DNA from: Ruminococcus sp.
Lineage (GTDB): Bacteria > Bacillota_I > Bacilli_A > RF39 > UBA660
Assembly (NCBI GenBank): GCA_023663235.1
Contig: JAMPHW010000001.1
Location: forward strand, 1-50,260
Length of the DNA: 50,260 bases
Direction of reading: 5' to 3'
Positions 17,229 to 24,429 of this stretch are shown in pieces; position 1 is the first letter of the stretch, and the number at the start of each line of letters is the position of its first letter. Under the pieces are notes generated by a model. That model searched no databases. It worked only from the letters and a program-made list of their open reading frames with translations, and was not told the DNA's origin. The position numbers and the translations under genes were made by a program.

Positions 17229-18070
17229 CTACACAACCTCCGTTGAATACCAATAATATCCTGTATCATTTTTCTTAAACACATGTTTGTATTTAGTAAA
17301 TTCTGTTTTATGATTTTTAAAATAATTTTTAGCACACACATCAACATCTACACTATTACTACATATTGTTGTTATATTTGTTTCTTCTTTTGTATAACAG
17401 TCTCTTATAGCCAAATCCATTGGAACTCCACCACTATCATAGTATGCCGCATATTCATATATAATTAAATCTTCATTTATAAAAGTATAGCCATCATTAA
17501 AGCTTAATTTCTCATAATAGTTTGGAGAACAATATGTGACTTGTATTTTATCATTTCAATACCGCTACATATTCCATTAATCGTGTAATCGAAATAGCCC
17601 AAACTTCCACTAGTAATTATGATATCTTTGTTATATATTTCTTTTATTTTTTTATTTATATCAGAAATATTAACATAAACAGGATCTAAAGTATTTAGTA
17701 CATTCAATAACTTTTCTTCACCATTTACAAAGTTATATATAGCCATAGTGATTAAAGTTCTATCATTTAAATCATTCGAAGTTGCTTTATTAATATTATA
17801 AGCTCCCACTATATCTGAGTATTGAATGCCTGTTGGAACATAGCCCAAATATTTATTTAACTCTTCTTCACTTAAAGTAATTTTTTCTTTACTTTCTTCC
17901 TTATTGTTAATATCATTTTTATTATCATTAACTTTATTATCTACATTATTAACCTTATCATTTATATTAGTATTACTATTATTTTTATTACTCATAACAA
18001 TATAAGTTCCACCTATTGCTATAACTACTAATAATACTACTATTATTACATAAGGTATATATTTTTTCAT
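17229..18070 (-). pseudogene. membrane-anchored extracytoplasmic protein, frameshifted
   Basis: The 5' part (18070-17504) encodes a membrane helix with GGTYIVMSNKNN, a low-complexity Asn/Asp/Lys linker and about 110 further residues before a premature stop. Inserting one base in the A-run on the minus strand (TTTT at 17546-17549 on the plus strand) rejoins the frame to MIKIQVTYCSPNYYEKLSF and onward through CYTKEETN to the stop at 17229, giving a 280-residue protein. That matches the 279 residues of the paralogue at 13836, which shares the anchor. The joined C-terminal part has several Cys and Tyr-rich strands. It is either a true pseudogene, slippage-based phase variation, or a homopolymer sequencing error. 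Confidence 0.75.
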
Positions 18071-18198
18071 ATAAACTTCTCCTCTTTTTCTAGCACTATT
18101 TTATCATATATTTTTATATTAAGCAAATTTACAATTATACAATATTATTGACTATACGTTTTATTTACAACAAATATTCACAAAGATAATAATTAAAA

Positions 18199-18232
18199 AC
18201 AAAAAGATAGAATTAATTAAATTCTACCTTTT
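18199..18232 (-). terminator. terminator downstream of the murE-dapF operon
   Basis: AAAGATAGAATT / AATTCTACCTTT pair around AATTAA, with a G-U pair on the minus strand and a T-rich tail. It lies 20-55 bases past the stop of the Lys-type murE. Confidence 0.7.
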
Positions 18233-18254
18233 ATTTTACCTAAAATAATGTAAA

Positions 18255-19784
18255 TTAAACATTAACCTCTTCTATATCCTTATCATATTCTCCTATCGCC
18301 TGCATTACATAATCTGTATCTGTAAGAATTGGTACATATTCCTTACCAATTTTTTGATAAGTTTCATTTCCTTTACCAGTTATTAAAATAACACTATCTA
18401 AATTTTCTTTAATTGCAGTTTTTATAGCCAATTCCCTATCATTAATTATTCTGTACTCGCCTTTATTCTTTTTTACATAAATAGCTATTTCTTCACTAAT
18501 CTTTTGAACATCCTCCATTGCTGGATCTTCTGCTGTTAAATAAGTAATATCACTATATTTTCCCGATAATAATCCTAAATCTTTTCTTCTGTTTTGTGCA
18601 TGCCCACCAGGACAACCAAATACAGTTATAATCTTTTTGTTAGGATATTCTTTAATTATAGAAGTATATAATCTTTCAAAACTCAAAGTATTGTGAGCAT
18701 AATCAACTATAGCAATTATCCTTTTGTCTTTAGTTGCATGATATTCCATTCTACCACTTGCTTTTGCTATTTTTAATCCATCATAAATGTTTTTAAATGG
18801 TACATCTAAAGATATAGCTATAGCAATCGCTGCCAAAGCATTTTCTACATTAAATAATCCTGGCATACTAAGTTCTATTTTCTCATCAAAATTCTTAGTT
18901 TTTACTCTAAAATTAATTGTTGTATCACTTGTCTTTTTAATATCATAAGCATATAAATCTGCACTTTTATCTTTTGTACTAAAAGTTAAAGTATCTACAC
19001 CTTTAGCATTTTCTAATATTTCTTCAATATGTTCTGTATCTAAATTAATAACCGCCTTCTTTACTTGTTTAAATATTTTTAACTTTGAATCAAAGTAATC
19101 TCTAAAATCAGGATGTTCAATATCACTTATATGATCAACATCAATATTTAGGAAGGCTCCAACATCATAAGTAATACCATATACTCTATCTAATTTTAAA
19201 CCTTGCGAACTAACTTCCATCACTAAGTTTTTTAAATTATGATTAACAGCATTTCTAATATGTCTTTGTAAATCAATTGATTCTGGATTAGTCATCGTTG
19301 CTTCTTTAGTCTCTAACCCATCATATGTGTCAACAGAAGACATAATCGCTGTATCTGTTCCATCAATTTCTTTATAGTAGTTGTCTAATATACTTTTAAC
19401 ATAATAAGCGGTTGTCGTCTTACCCTTTGTCCCTGTTATTCCAATCATTTTTATCCTATTAGCTGGATAATCATTATAAAGAATTGAAACTAAAGCTAAA
19501 GCCGCTCTTACATCTTTAACAATAATTCTTGGAAATTCACTATCTTGTTTATTTTCATCTTCACTTATATAGCATATAGCCCCACTATCTATCGCTTCTT
19601 CTAAGTATTCTTTTTTATATTTTAAACCTTTGCATATATATAAAGTCTTATCTTTTACTTCTTTAGAATTATGCGATAAATATAAAATATCTTCATTTAA
19701 CAATTCTTCACTTATATTATAATCTATTACTAAATTATCTTTATTTAATATATCTAAATAATCTTTAAGTTTATATAATTTCAT
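18255..19784 (-). CDS. murE: MurE-type ligase, L-lysine-type lineage
   Basis: A 509-residue Mur ligase with P-loop GTKGKTTT at 118-125, the carbamylated-lysine segment YFDSKLKIF (Lys234), DYAHN and GCPGGHAQNRRKDLG. The sequence as a whole, including KGLKYKKEYLEEAI, GTKGKTTTAYYVKS and QNRRKDLGLL, resembles the streptococcal/lactobacillar MurE that adds L-lysine to UDP-MurNAc-L-Ala-D-Glu. At the specificity loop it has EDPA (419-422) rather than DNPR, the mark of diaminopimelate-adding MurE. It is therefore likely a lysine- or other-amino-acid-adding enzyme. It lies 74 bases downstream of a second, DNPR-type murE. Substrate choice is inferred from the motif, not proven. Confidence 0.88.
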   Translation of the reverse strand: MKLYKLKDYLDILNKDNLVIDYNISEELLNEDILYLSHNSKEVKDKTLYICKGLKYKKEYLEEAIDSGAICYISEDENKQDSEFPRIIVKDVRAALALVSILYNDYPANRIKMIGITGTKGKTTTAYYVKSILDNYYKEIDGTDTAIMSSVDTYDGLETKEATMTNPESIDLQRHIRNAVNHNLKNLVMEVSSQGLKLDRVYGITYDVGAFLNIDVDHISDIEHPDFRDYFDSKLKIFKQVKKAVINLDTEHIEEILENAKGVDTLTFSTKDKSADLYAYDIKKTSDTTINFRVKTKNFDEKIELSMPGLFNVENALAAIAIAISLDVPFKNIYDGLKIAKASGRMEYHATKDKRIIAIVDYAHNTLSFERLYTSIIKEYPNKKIITVFGCPGGHAQNRRKDLGLLSGKYSDITYLTAEDPAMEDVQKISEEIAIYVKKNKGEYRIINDRELAIKTAIKENLDSVILITGKGNETYQKIGKEYVPILTDTDYVMQAIGEYDKDIEEVNV

Positions 19785-19858
19785 TTTAAACCTCCATGTA
19801 ATTTTCTAAATTCTATTATACTAGACTAATAAAGACAAGTCAAAACCAAATTAAGGAT

Positions 19859-21307
19859 TTACTTTACATATTTATCAATAATTTCTCTTTCATTAAAATA
19901 ATACTTTGTTCCCTTTATATCCTGATATTCTTCATGCCCTTTTCCAATTAGAATAATTAAATCACCATCTTTACTATTATCTATAGCATATTTTATTGCT
20001 TCCTCTCGCTCATCTATTTCTATATATTGAGCATTTACTTTATCTAATCCTACTTTAATATCCTCATTTATTGCGCTTATTTCTTCGAATCTTGGATTAT
20101 CCATCGTAATTATACACAAATCACTATTAGCTCCAATAATTTCTCCTGCTTTATAGCGTCTTTCCTTAGGTCTATTTCCTCCACAACCAAAAATACTTAC
20201 TAATCTCTTAGGTTGATAATTTTTTAGTGTTTTAACTAAATTTTCTATCGCATCTCCTGTATGAGCATAATCAATTAATATTTTATAATCTGCTGCAAAA
20301 ACAAGTTCCATTCTTCCCTTAACTTTAACTTCAAGTAAAGCTTTTTTTATGGCTTCTTCATCTATCCCAAGTAATTTAACAACGAGTATTCCTGCTAAAG
20401 CATTATATATATTAAACAATCCAGGCAAACTTAAAGTAAAGTACTCATTTACTAAACCATTAGTTTTAAATTTTGACCCTAACAAGTTTTCATCATTTAT
20501 AAATTCATAATTACTTACCTTTAAATCACTCTCACTATCTAAACTATATCTATAAATAGGACTATTAACATTTTCTAATACTTCTTTTAAATATTTGCTA
20601 TCATTATTTATTACTACCTTTTTACTATTTGTAAATAACTTATTCTTACATTTAATATATTCATCTTGACTTTCATGTTCTCTAGGTCCTATATGATCAC
20701 TTGTAATATTAGTTAAAACACCAATATCAAAATTTATACCATCTAACCTATCCATTTTAAAAGCTTGACTAGAAGTCTCCATCACTACATGTGTAACATT
20801 ATTATCAAGCATTTCTCTAAATGTTTTGAAAACTTCATAAGACTCTGGTGTTGTATTATCTGTATGTCTATCTATATCTCCATATTTTATACCAGTACTA
20901 CCAATTAAACCAACATTATTTCCTGCTTCTTCTAGTATTTTTTTAATAATATATGTTGTTGTCGTCTTTCCACTTGTTCCCGTAACTCCAATAACAGTTA
21001 AATGTTCTAGAGGATTACCAAAATACTTTTTAGAAAGATTGGCTAAAGTTTTTCTTGTATTATTAACTTTAATTACTGTAACATCACCATAAATACTAAC
21101 CATTTTGGAAACTACTATAACTTTAGCTCCTTTATCTATAGCTTCTGGTATAAATTCATGACCATCTACGACTTCCCCTTTTAAAGCTATAAATAAATCG
21201 CCTTTTTCTACACTCCTACTATCATATTTACTATCATTTATTTCTATATCTATATTTCCTTTTATTAAACTATAATCTATACCTTCTAAAATATCATTTA
21301 ATTTCAC
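19859..21307 (-). CDS. murE: UDP-MurNAc-L-Ala-D-Glu--meso-diaminopimelate ligase MurE
   Basis: A 482-residue Mur ligase of normal MurE length. Motifs: substrate-binding YDSRSVEKGDLFIALKG (about 28-44), P-loop GTSGKTTTT at 110-118, carbamylated Lys221 within EYIKCKNKLF, NITSDHIG, IDYAHTGDA, GCGGNRPKERR, and the DNPR motif at 403-406 followed by GKGHEEYQ. DNPR is the recognised determinant for meso-diaminopimelate. The stop codon adjoins dapF directly upstream (dapF ends at 21308), so the enzyme that makes meso-DAP and the ligase that uses it are co-transcribed. Together with the Lys-type murE downstream this gives the cell two stem-peptide ligases. Confidence 0.95.
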   Translation of the reverse strand: MKLNDILEGIDYSLIKGNIDIEINDSKYDSRSVEKGDLFIALKGEVVDGHEFIPEAIDKGAKVIVVSKMVSIYGDVTVIKVNNTRKTLANLSKKYFGNPLEHLTVIGVTGTSGKTTTTYIIKKILEEAGNNVGLIGSTGIKYGDIDRHTDNTTPESYEVFKTFREMLDNNVTHVVMETSSQAFKMDRLDGINFDIGVLTNITSDHIGPREHESQDEYIKCKNKLFTNSKKVVINNDSKYLKEVLENVNSPIYRYSLDSESDLKVSNYEFINDENLLGSKFKTNGLVNEYFTLSLPGLFNIYNALAGILVVKLLGIDEEAIKKALLEVKVKGRMELVFAADYKILIDYAHTGDAIENLVKTLKNYQPKRLVSIFGCGGNRPKERRYKAGEIIGANSDLCIITMDNPRFEEISAINEDIKVGLDKVNAQYIEIDEREEAIKYAIDNSKDGDLIILIGKGHEEYQDIKGTKYYFNEREIIDKYVK

Positions 21308-22156
21308 TTAATTTTCCCCCTCATTTAAAGTAAAATCTCCATTATATACAAAATGACTTGGACCCATCATATATATTTCTTTATCACAATTAAGTTCAAT
21401 ATCAATAAATCCACCAATTTGTTCCACTTTACATTTACTCTTAACTTTATTTAAATAATTAGCAACTACTACCGCTGATGAAGCACCTGTTGCACATCCA
21501 ATAGTTTCTCCAGTTCCTCTTTCCCATTCTCTTATTTTTATATAATCACCACTAACAATTTGAGCAAAAGTTACATTAGTTCTTTTAGGAAATATTTCTA
21601 AATTATTTTCAATTGCTGGCCCATATTTATCTATATCTAAATTGTCTAAATTATCAACAAATAAAACGGTATGTGGATTACCTAAAGAAATAGTACTAAG
21701 TCTAAAATTTTTATCTAATATTTTAACTTCTTCCATTATAAATTTTTCTTTACCTGTATTAACAGGTATTAACTTTGCTTCCATTATCGGTTTTCCAATA
21801 TTTGCTTTTACATTAACAACTCTATCATTATCTATAATTAATTCCAAATATTTTATTCCGCCTAATGTTTCAATTGTTATTTTTTTCTTATTAGTAAATC
21901 CTAAATCATAAACATATTTTCCAACACTTCTAAGAGCATTACCACACATTTCTGCTTCTGTACCATCAGGATTAAATATCCTCATTCTAAAATCTGCTTT
22001 ATCACTATTTGAAATTAATACTAAACCATCACTACCAAGCCCATAGTGTCTACTAGTAAGTTTTTTAGCTAAAATATTAGGATTTTCTATACCTTCTTTA
22101 AAAGTATTTATATAAAGGTAATCATTTCCATAAGCTTGCATTTTAACTATTTTCAT
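21308..22156 (-). CDS. dapF: diaminopimelate epimerase DapF
   Basis: Cofactor-independent two-cysteine racemase converting LL-DAP to meso-DAP. The 282-residue protein has AYGNDY (8-13), GLGSDG (39-44), first catalytic Cys71 in AEMCGNALRSV, SLGNPHTVLFVD, ERGTGET and the second catalytic Cys221 in IGCATGASSA. The usual ACGTGA is GCATGA here, with the Cys retained. It is sandwiched between a trans-sulfuration PLP enzyme upstream and the DNPR-type murE downstream with no gaps, so the three are one transcription unit. Confidence 0.96.
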   Translation of the reverse strand: MKIVKMQAYGNDYLYINTFKEGIENPNILAKKLTSRHYGLGSDGLVLISNSDKADFRMRIFNPDGTEAEMCGNALRSVGKYVYDLGFTNKKKITIETLGGIKYLELIIDNDRVVNVKANIGKPIMEAKLIPVNTGKEKFIMEEVKILDKNFRLSTISLGNPHTVLFVDNLDNLDIDKYGPAIENNLEIFPKRTNVTFAQIVSGDYIKIREWERGTGETIGCATGASSAVVVANYLNKVKSKCKVEQIGGFIDIELNCDKEIYMMGPSHFVYNGDFTLNEGEN

Positions 22157-23338
22157 TTAATCACCTAAAGCTTCCTTTAAATCGGCAATTATATCATCAG
22201 CATCTTCTATTCCTACTGATAATCTAAGTAAAGTTTCGGTAATTCCAAGTTTCTCTCTTATTTCTTCTGATATTTCTGTATGTGTTCTACTAACTGGATG
22301 GGTAATTAAACTTTCTACTCCACCTAAACTTTCTGCAAATAGTATTAAATTTAGTCTTTCCAAAAAAGTATTGACTGTTTCCATACTGTCTAATGTAAAT
22401 GATATCATTCCTCCAAAACCTGATGTTTGTTTTAAAGTTATATCATAATTAGGATGATCTTCAAATCCAACATAATAAACTTCTTTTACTTTCTTATGAT
22501 TTCTTAAGAATTTAGCTACTTTCATGGCATTTTCACTATGTTTATTCATCCTTATAGCAAGCGTCTTTAAACCTCTTAAAGCAAGCCATGAATCCATAGG
22601 TGATAAACAAGCTCCATATATTGCAGTTTGTAAACTTAAATATTCGGCTTGTTCTTTTGTTTTAACTACTACTACACCTGCTAAAACATCATTATGCCCG
22701 CTTATATACTTAGTAGCACTATAAATTACAATATCTGCTCCTAAATCTAATGGCTTTTGATAATAACTCGTTAAGAAAGTATTATCAACTACCAAAGTAA
22801 TACCACTTTTATGAGCAAGTTCTGCTATAGCTTTTATATCTGCAACTTTCATCATAGGATTAGTAGGTGTTTCAAGTAGTATCATTCTTGTTTTCTTGGT
22901 TATACTTTTTCGAACTGCATCCAAATCTGTAAAGTCTACTTGATTATATTTAATTCCATTAATTTTTAAAACTTCTTCACAAGCTCTAATAGTTCCACCA
23001 TAAACATCATCAGATATTAAAATATGTTCTTTAGGTTTTAACATGGTAAGAACTAGACTAACTGCTGCCATTCCACTAGATAAAGCAAAAGCTTGATATC
23101 CATGATCGAGTATTGCCATTGTTCTTTCAAATTCTTCACGAGTTGGGTTAATAATACGACTATAATTAAAATTTGTATTTTCTTTTATGCCAATATGTCT
23201 ATATGTTGCAGTTTGAAATATTGGAAAACTTATAGCACCTGATACAGGATCATGCCCTAAAGCTCCTCTAACTACTTTTGTTTCATCATGAAGATTTTCT
23301 TTTTTATCATATACTGTATAATTAGTAAAATTTTTCAT
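22157..23338 (-). CDS. trans-sulfuration PLP enzyme (cystathionine gamma-synthase/lyase family)
   Basis: A 393-residue fold-type I PLP enzyme of the Cys/Met metabolism family. It shows YSR at 59-61 followed by INPT, SSGMAAVS (87-94), VDNTFLTSYYQKPLDLGAD, and the PLP lysine in YSATKYISGHND (Lys210). The C-terminal ESLGGVESLITHP with SRTH is typical of cystathionine gamma-synthase, cystathionine lyases and O-acetylhomoserine/serine-type enzymes; sequence alone does not decide the reaction. It directly precedes dapF with no gap and follows a terminator, so it heads the dapF-murE-murE unit. That context suggests a link to the diamino acid of the cell wall. Confidence 0.92.
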   Translation of the reverse strand: MKNFTNYTVYDKKENLHDETKVVRGALGHDPVSGAISFPIFQTATYRHIGIKENTNFNYSRIINPTREEFERTMAILDHGYQAFALSSGMAAVSLVLTMLKPKEHILISDDVYGGTIRACEEVLKINGIKYNQVDFTDLDAVRKSITKKTRMILLETPTNPMMKVADIKAIAELAHKSGITLVVDNTFLTSYYQKPLDLGADIVIYSATKYISGHNDVLAGVVVVKTKEQAEYLSLQTAIYGACLSPMDSWLALRGLKTLAIRMNKHSENAMKVAKFLRNHKKVKEVYYVGFEDHPNYDITLKQTSGFGGMISFTLDSMETVNTFLERLNLILFAESLGGVESLITHPVSRTHTEISEEIREKLGITETLLRLSVGIEDADDIIADLKEALGD

Positions 23339-23365
23339 AAACCACTTCCCTTATAAAACTATATG

Positions 23366-23396
23366 AAAAAAAGAAAGTTTTCTTTACTTTCTTTTT
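23366..23396 (-). terminator. terminator of the folA-RelA/SpoT-like unit
   Basis: On the minus strand AAAAAGAAAG / CTTTCTTTTT form a stem with a 9-base loop, followed by further T. It overlaps the stop codon of the 23395 gene and precedes the PLP enzyme gene. Confidence 0.75.
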
Positions 23397-23865
23397 ACAC
23401 TTTAGTTCTTTCTAATACAGCACCATATTTACGCTCATCATGTTCTTCATGTGTACTATTAGTCCAATCACGCATTTCTTTAGTCATAATCTGTATTTCT
23501 GTACCAATTTCTTCATTTTCAAAAAAATAATTATAAGCTTTATACCCAGTCTCTTTAGGTTTTTCAAAAAAATCTACAATTCGGGTTGGTCTAAAATAAT
23601 AATCAATTAAACTTGCTATTAGTTGAACATCTTCTTCTGTATCTATTGCTATTCTAAATCCAATTATATCTGGAACATCTAGTAATTCAAAATATCCATA
23701 TCTCATTGCATATAATCTCTGCTTTAACTTTATTTTATCTAAACTTTTAATTCTAAATTCTAAAATATAATCTTTATCATATTTTGTATCTAAAAAACTT
23801 TTTAATATTTCTTGCATTTCATACGCTTCTAAATACGCTAGTTCCTCTAAATATTCTTCTTTCAT
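23395..23865 (-). CDS. short RelA/SpoT synthetase-domain protein
   Basis: A 156-residue protein that looks like a pared-down (p)ppGpp synthetase domain. Segments in order: FRIKSLDKIKLKQR (37-50, matching the ATP-binding R-K-S-K region), LDVPDIIGFRIAI (62-74), FFEKPKETGYKAYNYFF (99-115), GTEIQIMTKEMRDW (121-134, the catalytic E-x-Q-I-x-T motif) and a terminal HEEHDERKYG (139-148). There is no HD hydrolase or TGS/ACT domain. It is shorter than typical small alarmone synthetases (about 210 residues), so activity is uncertain. It follows folA by 12 bases on the same strand. Confidence 0.72.
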   Translation of the reverse strand: MKEEYLEELAYLEAYEMQEILKSFLDTKYDKDYILEFRIKSLDKIKLKQRLYAMRYGYFELLDVPDIIGFRIAIDTEEDVQLIASLIDYYFRPTRIVDFFEKPKETGYKAYNYFFENEEIGTEIQIMTKEMRDWTNSTHEEHDERKYGAVLERTKV

Positions 23866-23877
23866 TTAGCTCCTCAT

Positions 23878-24363
23878 CTACTTTTTTCGGCGATATCTAG
23901 CAAATTGATAATTAATACCATTTTCCTCATTAATTCCAATTACATCTTTATCAAAATCATTTTTATTAAATTCAGGAAAATATGCATCAGCTTCTCTAAA
24001 TTCTGCGTTTATCTCTGTCAATAGCATTTCATCAACATCATTTATAAATAATTTATAAATAGAAGCTCCCCCAATTATAAATACATCTTCTTCTAAAGTT
24101 TGTAAGTATTGTATTAATTCTTCATAACTAGAAAAACGCATAACCCCTTCTATTTGTAAATCTCGATGTGTTAAAACAATATGTTCTCTACCTGGAAGTA
24201 ATTTGGGAAAAGACACAAATGTATTATAACCCATTACTATTTTATGGTTCATGGTATTATCTTTAAAATATTTTAAATCATTTTTTAAACGCCATATTAA
24301 ATTATTTTTATATCCAAGTTCGTTATTATTACCAACAGCTGCAATCATTATTAATTTTGACAT
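23878..24363 (-). CDS. folA: dihydrofolate reductase
   Basis: NADPH-dependent enzyme that makes tetrahydrofolate. The 161-residue protein shows IAAVGNNNELGYKNNLIWRL with acidic residues on the following helix (DLKYFK), KIVMGYNTFVSFPKLLPGR, and FIIGGASIYKLF near residues 94-105, all standard for DHFR. Length is normal. I place the start at the ATG of MSKLIM (24363) because AAGGTG lies six bases ahead. The frame's earlier GTG falls inside that site. Confidence 0.95.
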   Translation of the reverse strand: MSKLIMIAAVGNNNELGYKNNLIWRLKNDLKYFKDNTMNHKIVMGYNTFVSFPKLLPGREHIVLTHRDLQIEGVMRFSSYEELIQYLQTLEEDVFIIGGASIYKLFINDVDEMLLTEINAEFREADAYFPEFNKNDFDKDVIGINEENGINYQFARYRRKK

Positions 24364-24429
24364 ACATATCACCTTTTCTTAAAACGCTTTATTATTCTAC
24401 CGTAAATAAACTATTTTGTAAAGAAAAAG

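Noticed and set aside
23339..23394. T-box or SAM riboswitch ahead of the trans-sulfuration enzyme gene
   Set aside because: Only 56 bases separate it from the upstream gene, and they are mostly taken up by a simple terminator hairpin of that gene.
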